Below, piece after piece: positions 10,989 to 19,297 of a stretch of 64,000 bases of DNA; positions within the stretch are counted from its first letter, which is position 1, and each line of letters opens with the position of its first letter. This stretch comes from Pseudomonas sp. 10S4 (lineage in GTDB: Bacteria; Pseudomonadota; Gammaproteobacteria; Pseudomonadales; Pseudomonadaceae). Both the position numbers and the translations under genes were made by a program. The DNA is taken from NCBI RefSeq assembly GCF_034344865.1, contig NZ_CP133774.1:1116001-1180000 (forward strand), in the 5' to 3' direction. Below the pieces are notes generated by a model. That model was not told where the DNA came from, ran no database searches, and worked only from the letters and a program-made list of their open reading frames with translations.

Positions 10989-13900
10989 ATGCCCAGACTG
11001 CCGACCGTGCTTTTTTGCTGTCGCTGATGACCTGGACCGCAACGGCTGGCGCGCTGACTCTGACCGACGAAGAACGTAGCTGGCTGGCGGCTCACCCGGA
11101 CTTGCGTCTGGGCGTAGACGCGTCTTGGCCACCGTTTGAGTTCCGTGATGAACAGAACCGTTATCAGGGCCTGGCAGCGGACTACATCAACGTGATCCGC
11201 CAACGCCTGGACATCAAGCTCACCCCCATCGAGCCAGTCAGTTGGACGGTGGTCCTGGAACAGGTCAAACAGGGCAATCTCGACTTGCTGCCGGGAATTA
11301 TGTCGACACCCGAACGCCAGACTTACCTGGCGTTCACCCGGCCTTACCTGGACTTCCCGATTGTGATCCTCGCCCATGTCGGCGGCGCCCAACCGCGCAA
11401 AATCGAGGACCTGTATGGCCTGAAAATCGCCGTGGTGGAAAACTACGCGCCTCATGAGCTGCTGCGTACCCACCATCCGGACCTGAACCTGGTGCCGATG
11501 CCCAACGTCAGTTCGGCGTTGCAAGCGCTGGCGACCGATGAAGTGGACGCCGTGGTCGGCGATCTGGCCTCCAGTGTCTGGAGCCTGCGTCAGCTCAAGC
11601 TCGAAGGGCTCTATGTCAGCGGCGAGACACCCTATCGCTATCAATTGGCAATGGCGGTGCCGCCGAAGAACAAAATGCTCGTCGGCATTATCGATAAAGT
11701 CCTGGCGGACATGAGCCCGAGCGAAATCAGCGCCATCCAGGAGCATTGGGTCGGTAACGTGCTGGATCATCGGACCTTCTGGTCGGATCTGCTGGTGTAC
11801 GGCCTGCCAGGTTTGCTGTTACTGATCATCGTGCTGGCGGTGGTCATCCGGATCAATCGTCGACTGAGCTCGGAAATCGCCCGACGGATCGACCTGGAAC
11901 AGGAACTGCGCAGCAGCGAATACCACTATCGCGGGCTGGTGGAGAGTCTGTCGGCCATTGCCTGGGAAGCGCGGATCAGCGACTTCACCTACAGCTACGT
12001 ATCGCCCCACGCTGAAGACTTGCTCGGCTATCCCCTGTCCCATTGGCTGATCCCCGGGTTCTGGCGCAACATCATCCACCCCGCGGACCTGACCCGCGCG
12101 CAAAACTTTTGCGATCACGAAGTGCTGGCCGGACGCGATCACAGCGTCGATTACCGGGTGATCACTGCCGATGGTCGTTGTCTGTGGGTGCGCGACATTG
12201 TCAGCTTGATCGAACACGGCCACGAACCGGTGCTGCGCGGGCTGATGATCGACATCAGCGAAGCCAAGCGCACCGAAGAGGCGCTGCGCCTCTCGGAACA
12301 GAAATTCGCCTCGGTGTTCGAGCAGTGCCCGGACATTCTAGTGATCGCTCGGCTTTCCGATGGTTGCCTGCTGGAGGTCAATGAGGCGTTCGAAGAACAG
12401 ATCGGCCTTAAAGCCGTAGACGTCGTCGGCCAAACCGCCACCGAGCTGAACATCTGGGGCATTCCGGGCGTGGGGCCGGGACTGTTACAGCGGTTGCAGG
12501 CAGGCAGCATCCGCAACCTGGAGATGCCCTTTCGCCGCAACAATGGGCAGGTGTTCACCGGCCTGATTTCCGCCGAACCCTTCGATCTCGATACCACGCC
12601 TGCGCTGGTGGTGGTGGTGCGGGACATCAGTCAGCTCAAGGAAACCCAGCAACAGCTGCAAACTTCTGAAGAGAAGTTCTGCCAAAGCCTTCCATGCCTC
12701 CCCTGATGGCTTGCTGCTGTCCCGGCAGAGCGACGGCCTGCTGCTGGAGGTCAACGAAGGGTTCAGCCGTATTACCGGCTTCAACAGCGCGATGTCGTTG
12801 GATCGCTCGGCGCTGGACCTGGGCATTTGGGTCAATCTGAACGAACGCAAACAGATGCTCGACCTGCTGAACCGGGATGGCTTCGTCCGGGATTTCACCT
12901 GCCACATCCGCCGCAACGACGGGCAGATCCGCCTCTGCGAGGTGTCCAGCCGCCCGCTGCCGATCGGCGATGAAGACTGCATGCTGACCATCGCCCGGGA
13001 CATCACCGAACGGCACCTGATGCAGGAAAAACTGCAACAGGCCGCCACCGTGTTCGAAAGCACTGCCGAAGGCGTACTGATCACCGACACCCAACAGCAC
13101 ATCAGTGCGGTCAACCGCGCGTTTACCGAAATCACCGGCTACAGCGAGAGCGAAGCACTGGGCCACACCCTCGCCTGCTCGCCTCGGGCCTGCATGACAG
13201 CGCATTCTATGCGGCGATGTGGCATCAATTGACCGATGAAGGACACTGGCAAGGCGAGATTTCCAACCGACGCAAGAATGGCGAGCTCTACCCGAGCTGG
13301 CTGACCATCAGCGCCGTGCGCAACCGCGACAAGTTCATCACCCACTTTGTCGCGGTGTTCGCTGACATCTCCAGCCTCAAGCACGCCCAGGCCAAACTCG
13401 ATTACCAGGCCCACCACGATCCGCTCACCGGCCTGCCGAACCGCACGCTGTTCGAAAGCCGATTGCTGACGGCGCTCAACAACCAGCAGGAAAACGGCGG
13501 ACAGGGCGCGGTGTTGTTCCTCGACCTGGACCGCTTCAAAGAGGTCAACGACAGCCTCGGTCACCCGGTCGGCGACCTGCTGCTCAAAGGCATCGCCGTG
13601 CGCCTCAAGGAACAGCTACGGGACATCGACACCGTGGCGCGCCTCGGCGGTGATGAGTTCATCATCCTGCTGCCCGGCCTGCAGCAAGCCAGCGACGCCG
13701 ACCACATCGCCACCAAACTGCTCAACTGCTTCGCCGCGCCGTTCCAGGCCGGCGAGCATGAGTTCTTCATCAGCGCCAGCATCGGCACAAGCCTGTACCC
13801 CAAGGACGGTTGCGACGTCGCCACGCTGGTGAAGAACGCCGACGCGGCGATGTATCGCTCCAAGGCCAAGGGCCGCAACCGGGTCGAAAGCTACACCCGC

Positions 13901-14734
13901 GACCTCACCGCCCAGGCCAGCGAGCGGGTTGCGCTGGAGCACGAATTGCGTCGCGCCATCGAGCGCAATGAACTGCACCTCTACTACCAACCGAAGATCA
14001 GCCTCGACGACCATCGACTGGTCGGCGCCGAAGCGCTGATTCGCTGGCGTCACCCGACCTTTGGCGACGTGCCTCCGGAGCACTTCATTCCCCTGGCCGA
14101 AGAAAACGGCATGATCCTGCAGATCGGCGATTGGGTCCTCGAAACGGCATGCCGGCAGATGTTCGAATGGAATCAACTCTACGAAAGCCCTGGTCCGCTG
14201 TCGGTCAACCTCGCCGGCGCGCAACTGCGCCAGCCGAACCTGCTCGGACGCATCGAACAACTGCTCAAGGATAACCGCCTCAAACCCGGTTTTCTGCAAC
14301 TGGAAATTACCGAAAACTTCATCATGAGCCAGGCCGAAGAAGCGTTGTCCGTGTTGCACCAACTCAAACGCCTGGGCGTCCAACTGGCGATCGACGACTT
14401 CGGCACCGGCTATTCCTCCCTGAGCTACCTCAAGCGCTTGCCGCTGGATATCCTCAAGATCGACCAGTCCTTCGTCCGCGGCCTGCCTGACGATCCGCAC
14501 GATGCGGCGATTGTGCGAGCCATCATCGCGCTCGGCCGCAGCATGCAATTCACCATCATCGCCGAGGGCGTCGAAACCCAGGCACAACAAGAATTCCTCG
14601 CCCTGGAGGGCTGCGAACAGATTCAGGGCTACATCGTCAGCCTGCCATTACCACCGGAAGAATTCGCTGCAACGTTTCTTTGTATTACCGTATCGGATTT
14701 TTCGGATAGCACAGCCGAGAAACCGTCGCTATAA
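10989..14734 (+). CDS. rmcA: RmcA-like sensor: periplasmic solute-binding, PAS, GGDEF and EAL domains, with three frameshifts in this sequence
   Basis: A large inner-membrane c-di-GMP enzyme, orthologous by position (directly after rpoD) and architecture to P. aeruginosa RmcA (PA0575). Order: signal peptide from ATG 10989; periplasmic solute-binding domain (residues about 30-250; LTDEERSWLAAHPDLRLGVD); membrane helix (LLVYGLPGLLLLIIVLAVVI); about four PAS domains (310-790); GGDEF domain with intact LGGDEF; EAL domain with intact EALIRW and DDFGTGYSSL. The gene is split three times: a missing T in the run 11011-11016 (restores the signal peptide), an extra T at about 12680, and a missing C at 13168-13170. 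All three repairs give 1248 residues, close to the P. aeruginosa protein. RmcA tunes c-di-GMP to redox state and phenazines in P. aeruginosa; the same role here is inference. Confidence 0.85.
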
Positions 14735-14749
14735 TCCGCGGCCTACTGA

Positions 14750-14826
14750 GGGCCTATAGCTCAGTTGGTTAGAGCACACGGCTCATAATCCCTTGGTCGT
14801 AGGTTCGAGTCCTACTGGGCCCACCA
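14750..14826 (+). tRNA. tRNA with anticodon CAT (Met, or Ile2 after lysidine modification), aberrant anticodon stem
   Basis: A 77-base tRNA with encoded CCA. The acceptor stem GGGCCTA / TGGGCCC, D stem GCTC / GAGC and T stem GTAGG / CCTAC all pair, and the T loop is TTCGAGT. The anticodon loop is CTCATAA with CAT at 14784-14786. The anticodon stem is odd: CACGG (14777-14781) faces TCCCT (14789-14793), giving C-U, A-C and C-C mismatches and only one Watson-Crick and one G-U pair. The 3' half would pair with AGGGA. Met versus Ile2 cannot be decided from the gene alone. Confidence 0.8.
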
Positions 14827-14829
14827 AAC

Positions 14830-14858
14830 AAAAAAGCCGCGTGAATACGCGGCTTTTT
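14830..14858. terminator. bidirectional terminator between the tRNA and the PQQ dehydrogenase
   Basis: AAAAAGCCGCG and its complement CGCGGCTTTTT form a strong hairpin with A-runs on one side and T-runs on the other. It lies just after the tRNA CCA end and just beyond the stop of the leftward dehydrogenase gene, so it can serve both. Confidence 0.92.
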
Positions 14859-14877
14859 CGTATCTGCGAATTACCCC

Positions 14878-17232
14878 TTACTCAGGCAACGCATACGCAA
14901 TCACATAATCCCCTCGATCAGGCGACTGCCGCGCGCCACCCACCGTCAGCAAAATGTACTGCTTGCCCGTTTTCGGCGAAACGTAAGTCATCGGCCCCGA
15001 CTGACTTCCCACCGGCAAACGCGACTTCCAGATCTCATTGCCATTACCCGTATCGAAAGCACGCAGATAGAAATCCTGAGTCCCTGCGAAGAACAACAAC
15101 CCTGACTGAGTCGCCAGTGAAGCCCCCAGCGTCGGCATGCCAATCGGGATCTGCAAGTGCATGCGGATACCCAACGGCCCCGTATCCTGCACAGTGCCCA
15201 CCGGAACCTGCCACATCAGTTTGTGAGTCTTGAGGTCGATAGCGGACATGGTGCCGAACGGTGGTTTCTGGCACGGAATGCCAGCCGCCGAGAGGAAGCG
15301 TTCGCGCATGGCGCCGAACGGAGTGCCTTCTTGCGGTACGACGCCCATTTCGATGCCGCTGGCCCCGACGGCGATTTTGTTGCGCGGGATCATGTAGTTG
15401 GCCAGGCCCAGGCGCATGTCGTTGACGAACATGTAGTGGGTGTTCGGATCGACCGAGACACTGCCCCAGTTCATGCCGCCCAGGGAACCCGGAAATTGCA
15501 GCGCACGATCAAGGCCTGGCGGGGTGTAGACGCCTTGGTGGCGCATGCCTTTGAACTGGATGCGGCACATCAACTGGTCAAACGGTGTGGCGCCCCACAT
15601 GTCAGATTCGGTCAGGGTCTGGTTGCCGATTGACGGCATGTCCACCGAGAACGGCTGGGTCGGCGAATAGCGTTCGCCAGGCACGTTGCCTTGTGGCACC
15701 GGGCGCTCTTCGACCCGCGCTATCGGCACGCCGGTTTCGCGGTTGAGCAGGAAGATCTCACCCTGTTTGGTGACTTGCGCCAAGGCTGGCTGGGTGGTGC
15801 CCTTGTCGTCCGGCACGTCGTAGAGCAGCGGTTGCGCCGGCAGGTCGAAGTCCCAGAGGTCGTGGTGGGTGGTCTGGAAGTGCCAGCGAACCTGACCGGT
15901 CTTCACGTCGATGGCGACGATGGACGAGTTCCATTTGTCGTCGAACGCCGTGCGTTGGCCGCCGAAGAAATCCGGAGTGGCGTTGCCGGTCGGCAGGTAG
16001 ACCAGACCGAGCTTGGCGTCGTAGGACATGGCCGACCAGACGTTCGGCGTGCCACGGGTGTAGGTCTCGCCGGCCGGCGGACGTTTGGTGGTGTTCGGGT
16101 TGCCCGGATCCCACGCCCATACCAGTTCACCACTGCGCACGTCGTAGGCACGGACCACGCCTGGCGGCTCGCCGGTGGAGTAGTTGTCGGCCACGCGGCC
16201 ACCGACGATCACCACATTGCCAGCGACCAGCGGGGTCGAGGTTTGCTGGTAGTAGCCCGGCTTGACTTCGCCCATGTCGGTTTTCAGGTCGACAGCGCCT
16301 TTATCGCCGAAGTCTTCGCACGGCTTGCCGGTGTCGGCATTGATGGCGATCAGACGGGCATCGCCGGTCGGCAGAAACAGACGTTTCGCACAGGCGGTTG
16401 GCTGGTTATCCGACGATGCAGGGGTTTCGGAATAACCCAGGCCGCGGCAACGTTGCCAGTTCGGCGCGGTGCCTTGGGGGTCGAACTTCCAGCGCTGGGT
16501 TCCGGTGTCGGCATCCAGGGCGAAGACTTTGCCGTAGGCGGTGCAGGTGTAGACCGTGTCACCGATTTGCAGCGGGGTGTTCTGGTCCTCGGCGCCAGCG
16601 CCGGTGCTTTGCGGGATGTCGCCGGTGTGGAAGGTCCAGGCCACCTGCAACTTGTCGATGTTGCCTTTGTTGATCTGGTCCAGCGCAGCAAAGCGATTGC
16701 CGGCGGTGGTGTTGCCCCAATGGGCCCAGTCTTTCTGTTCGGTGCCCGGTTTTACCGGGGTTACAGTGGGCTCAATGCTGGCCTTGACCACGTGGGTCGG
16801 CACGAACATGTAGGCCAGCGTGGCGATGACGCCAACGCCCAGAATGGCCGCCAAACCGTAAGCGCCACGGCCAGCATTAGCGCCGGAAGCGCGTACCAGC
16901 GTTGGATAAATCAGCGCGACAACCAGACCGATCACGGCAAAAGTCAGCACCCGCGAAACCAGCGGCCAATACTCGAAGCCGCTGTCCCACACCGCCCAGA
17001 CCGCCGTCAGAATTAGCGCCAGACCGTACAGCCGCGCGCCCTGCGGCTTACGCAGGGCAATCATCAGCCCGGAAACAAGCATCGCCAGGCCCATCAGCAA
17101 GAAGTACCAACTCCCGCCCAATGTCACCAAGTAACCACCGCCACCGGCCAGGCCGAGCCCGATCAACGCGATCAAGACACCCAGCCCCCACAGCAACCAC
17201 TTGCTGCCGGCGGCAGCCCCAGAATTATTCAT
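14878..17232 (-). CDS. gcd: membrane-bound PQQ-dependent dehydrogenase of the glucose/quinate family
   Basis: A quinoprotein that oxidises its substrate (probably glucose to gluconate) in the periplasm and passes electrons to ubiquinone. About five N-terminal membrane helices occupy residues 5-135, followed by an eight-bladed propeller with PQQ-enzyme motifs (HWGNTTAGNRFAALDQIN, ALDADTGTQRWKFDPQG, the repeat LFFAGTQDFYLRAFDTGNG) and the end GDYVIAYALPE. Start choice is uncertain: the frame opens with TTG at 17259, ATG at 17250 and ATG at 17232; I chose the last because the following residues (MNNSGAAAGSKWLLW) look like a native N-terminus. Sugar versus quinate specificity cannot be read directly, hence the moderate certainty on the symbol. 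PQQ would come from the cluster at 22.5-28.5 kb. Confidence 0.85.
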   Translation of the reverse strand: MNNSGAAAGSKWLLWGLGVLIALIGLGLAGGGGYLVTLGGSWYFLLMGLAMLVSGLMIALRKPQGARLYGLALILTAVWAVWDSGFEYWPLVSRVLTFAVIGLVVALIYPTLVRASGANAGRGAYGLAAILGVGVIATLAYMFVPTHVVKASIEPTVTPVKPGTEQKDWAHWGNTTAGNRFAALDQINKGNIDKLQVAWTFHTGDIPQSTGAGAEDQNTPLQIGDTVYTCTAYGKVFALDADTGTQRWKFDPQGTAPNWQRCRGLGYSETPASSDNQPTACAKRLFLPTGDARLIAINADTGKPCEDFGDKGAVDLKTDMGEVKPGYYQQTSTPLVAGNVVIVGGRVADNYSTGEPPGVVRAYDVRSGELVWAWDPGNPNTTKRPPAGETYTRGTPNVWSAMSYDAKLGLVYLPTGNATPDFFGGQRTAFDDKWNSSIVAIDVKTGQVRWHFQTTHHDLWDFDLPAQPLLYDVPDDKGTTQPALAQVTKQGEIFLLNRETGVPIARVEERPVPQGNVPGERYSPTQPFSVDMPSIGNQTLTESDMWGATPFDQLMCRIQFKGMRHQGVYTPPGLDRALQFPGSLGGMNWGSVSVDPNTHYMFVNDMRLGLANYMIPRNKIAVGASGIEMGVVPQEGTPFGAMRERFLSAAGIPCQKPPFGTMSAIDLKTHKLMWQVPVGTVQDTGPLGIRMHLQIPIGMPTLGASLATQSGLLFFAGTQDFYLRAFDTGNGNEIWKSRLPVGSQSGPMTYVSPKTGKQYILLTVGGARQSPDRGDYVIAYALPE

Positions 17233-17338
17233 GTCGGATATTTTCCCCATTTGTGACAAGGGTGAAATGATGTACTACCTAGTTACTTATGGAAATTTGT
17301 CACAGGTTCAGCCATCGCATAATTATTTTTTGTCACAG

Positions 17339-17403
17339 TTGACAGATAATCAATCACAACCGTAGTATTTAAATGCTAATCAATATCGTTAGTATTTAAA
17401 CGC
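17339..17403 (+). promoter_or_regulatory. promoter region with direct repeats upstream of the peptide cassette
   Basis: TTGACA at 17339-17344 is a perfect -35 box; TAGTAT at 17363-17368 (18-base spacer) is a plausible -10. A 14-base direct repeat follows: TAGTATTTAAATGC at 17363-17376 and TAGTATTTAAACGC at 17390-17403, start to start 27 bases. A related CTATTTAAATG abuts the start codon. The whole stretch is AT-rich, unlike the neighbours. The repeats could be a tandem operator overlapping the -10 region. Confidence 0.5.
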
Positions 17404-17417
17404 ATGGAGCTATTTAA

Positions 17418-17633
17418 ATGGAAATGAAAACCGTTGCGGGCATTGCTGCTCTTATTCTTGGTGCCTCGGTCATGAACGCTCAGGCCACCCAAAATAATGA
17501 AGCGGCCAAGTCGGACAGTGAGCCTCTGACTACTGTCATGGGCAAAAAAACCGTAACTTCGGGCGCTGCAGGCATGATGGGAATCATGTGCTCTGATGGT
17601 CGAGTGGTATTCTCCAAACCTCGCTGCAACTAA
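17418..17633 (+). CDS. small secreted peptide ending in Cys-Asn, candidate precursor of a peptide-nucleotide product
   Basis: A 71-residue peptide not assigned to any named family. Residues 1-23 look like a Sec signal peptide: basic start (MEMK), hydrophobic core (TVAGIAALILGASVM) and an AQA cleavage site after residue 23. The predicted mature part is 48 residues, with Gly-Met-rich centre (SGAAGMMGIM) and two Cys (58 and 70) that could form a disulfide. The last residue is Asn. GGAG at 17406-17409 gives a good ribosome site. It is directly followed by a hairpin, a ThiF/MccB-like enzyme and a HIT protein. In microcin C systems the MccB enzyme modifies the C-terminal Asn of a precursor peptide, so this is the natural substrate candidate. 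That role is inference; it might instead be an unrelated periplasmic peptide. Confidence 0.7.
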   Translation: MEMKTVAGIAALILGASVMNAQATQNNEAAKSDSEPLTTVMGKKTVTSGAAGMMGIMCSDGRVVFSKPRCN

Positions 17634-17640
17634 GTAAATC

Positions 17641-17666
17641 CCCAGACTGCCGAAATGCAGTCTGGG
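17641..17666 (+). terminator. intercistronic hairpin between the peptide gene and the ThiF-like gene
   Basis: A perfect 10-bp stem CCCAGACTGC / GCAGTCTGGG with the loop CGAAAT starts 7 bases after the peptide stop. It is not followed by a T run, so it may be a partial terminator or an RNA-stabilising structure that keeps peptide mRNA in excess over enzyme mRNA. The E. coli microcin C operon has a comparable stem-loop between mccA and mccB. Confidence 0.7.
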
Positions 17667-17693
17667 AATTATCTAGCGCCTAGGAGAAGTAGT

Positions 17694-18677
17694 ATGGAGA
17701 GTGCGGGAAGCAATTTTTATCTCAAGGATGAACAAGGGAATATCCTCGGCCTGATTGCCCCATCGACCTTCTTTGCCGAGACCGACAGTGGTTTGCTCAT
17801 CGACGGTCCTAAAAACACGGTAAAGATCAATCAACGATCAATCAGCGGGCTTGAAAAAGGTTTGAGCGAAGCAGGATCACTGGCTACCGGCACATCCAGT
17901 GAACTGTCACAAGTTCTTGCGTTACTTGAACACCCGGCGTCCAGTAGAACGACAAGTTACTTTTTGTGCGCGACATCGTCTTGCAGCGCAATCATCGAGG
18001 ACATGAACGCCATTCAAAGGGCTACCGTTCTGGTTATCGGTTGCGGGGGGATTGGCAGCGTTACGGCCATGCTACTGGCGGGCTGCGGTATAAAAAACTT
18101 CATACTGGTGGACGCAGACATCATTGAAGAAAGTAACCTGAACCGGCAATTGTTCTGGACACGCGCAGATATCGGTCAGCCCAAAGGCGAGACGTTGAAG
18201 AAAGCAATTGAAGCGCGCTTTCTGGATACAACAATCGAAGTGCTGAGGATAGAAACAGACAAGCACGCTATCTCTAACCTTCAGCGCCAACATGCGGCGA
18301 GCATCATTGTGATCACGGCTGACAACCCATCCTCGTTAGCGGAAGACGCCGCCACTATCTCCCAGTCAACAGGTGTGCCAGTTGTCAGCGGTGGGTATAA
18401 CCACTCCAATTGCAAGGTTTACCTGCACACAGGAAAGAACACTCAAGTGACTACCGACTCGTTTGTAGACACTCCTTGGCAACGACTTCCCTCTTCGATC
18501 ATGCCCAGTTTCGGCCCACTAAACGTCAATATGGCGTCGCTACTGGCATCGGGTTCTATTGCCATGCTCGCCAAACGAAGTTTTGTCTCGAACGAAGATC
18601 ACACCATTGAGTGGGATGCCTGTCACTTTCCTTTAAACTTTCAAACAGCCACCTATCCACCGACCATTAACGGGTAA
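17694..18677 (+). CDS. ThiF/E1-family adenylyltransferase, MccB-like
   Basis: 327 residues from the ATG at 17694, which has a good ribosome site (AGGAGA, 17682-17687); the longer frame from 17655 starts inside the hairpin and is unlikely. An N-terminal domain of about 105 residues of unknown fold precedes a Rossmann adenylation domain: GCGGIGS at 116-122, Asp140/Asp142, the E1 signature E-S-N-L-N-R-Q at 146-152, and T-A-D-N-P at 208-212. The C-terminal half aligns by eye with E. coli MccB (SGGYNHSN, then PSFGPLNVNMASLLASG). The zinc-binding C-x-x-C pairs of E. coli MccB are missing. ThiF-family enzymes adenylate a C-terminal carboxylate or amide; MccB attaches AMP through the C-terminal Asn of a peptide. 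The substrate is probably the peptide encoded just upstream. Lower GC than its neighbours suggests acquisition. Confidence 0.82.
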   Translation: MESAGSNFYLKDEQGNILGLIAPSTFFAETDSGLLIDGPKNTVKINQRSISGLEKGLSEAGSLATGTSSELSQVLALLEHPASSRTTSYFLCATSSCSAIIEDMNAIQRATVLVIGCGGIGSVTAMLLAGCGIKNFILVDADIIEESNLNRQLFWTRADIGQPKGETLKKAIEARFLDTTIEVLRIETDKHAISNLQRQHAASIIVITADNPSSLAEDAATISQSTGVPVVSGGYNHSNCKVYLHTGKNTQVTTDSFVDTPWQRLPSSIMPSFGPLNVNMASLLASGSIAMLAKRSFVSNEDHTIEWDACHFPLNFQTATYPPTING

Positions 18678-18681
18678 CTTA

Positions 18682-19155
18682 ATGAGCTGCATTTTTTGCG
18701 AAATAGCAGCAGGTCAAGCACCTGCGCACATCGTTTGGGAAAGCGAAAGCCATCTAGCCTTTCTTTCCATTTTCCCAAACACTCCGGGCTTTACGGTGGT
18801 CATTCCTAAACTCCACGCATCCAGTTATGCCTTTGCCCAGACAGATCAGGCGCTGACTGATCTGACGCTGGCGGCAAAGTCTGTTGCACTGTTACTCGAC
18901 CGTGCCCTTCCCAATGTGGCGCGCACCGGGATGATGTTGGAGGGCTACGGAGTCGATCACTTGCATGCAAAACTGTTTCCCATGCACGGTACCGGAACTG
19001 ACAGTGAGTTTAAAAAAATAAGCTCGAGCATCGACAAGTACTTTACCCAGTACGAAGGTTACATCTCGTCGCACGACTGGAAGCGAGCCGATGATGAAGC
19101 GTTGGCCGAACTGGCTAAGAGCATTCGCGAATACTCTGCTCAAAAAACACTCTGA
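18682..19155 (+). CDS. HIT-family nucleotide hydrolase or phosphoramidase
   Basis: 157 residues, starting 4 bases after the ThiF-like stop, so probably co-translated. The start MSCIFCEIAAGQAPA with C-x-x-C at 3-6 and PGFTVVIPKLHAS is typical of HIT proteins. The triad region reads H93-L-H95-A-K97-L-F: the middle His (the nucleophile in Hint enzymes) is present, while the third His of H-x-H-x-H is replaced by Lys. HIT enzymes cleave nucleoside phosphoramidates; in some microcin C-type clusters a HIT hydrolase (MccH) gives self-immunity by cutting the peptide-nucleotide P-N bond. An immunity role here is inferred from the neighbourhood; a housekeeping role is possible but less likely in this operon. 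Confidence 0.88.
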   Translation: MSCIFCEIAAGQAPAHIVWESESHLAFLSIFPNTPGFTVVIPKLHASSYAFAQTDQALTDLTLAAKSVALLLDRALPNVARTGMMLEGYGVDHLHAKLFPMHGTGTDSEFKKISSSIDKYFTQYEGYISSHDWKRADDEALAELAKSIREYSAQKTL

Positions 19156-19297
19156 CACCTTTTTTTACGACAGCGCTGGCAATCCAGACATGCCGTTTGT
19201 CCCCAGACCTCCGGTGGACAAGGGTCTGGATAGATGCCCTAATTGACTCTTTCAAATTGGCCTAGGTGTCCGATCAGGCCAAGTCAGAGCCCTATCA

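Noticed and set aside
15691..17016. 441-codon ORF on the plus strand within gcd (and similar long antisense frames over rpoD, pqqF, and the acyl-CoA dehydrogenase genes)
   Set aside because: Mirror frames of high-GC genes; Ala/Arg/Gly/Val-rich without domains, and the opposite strand has clear conserved proteins.
17655..17693. Longer start for the ThiF-like protein
   Set aside because: The ATG at 17655 lies in the intercistronic hairpin without a ribosome site; ATG 17694 has AGGAGA at the right distance.
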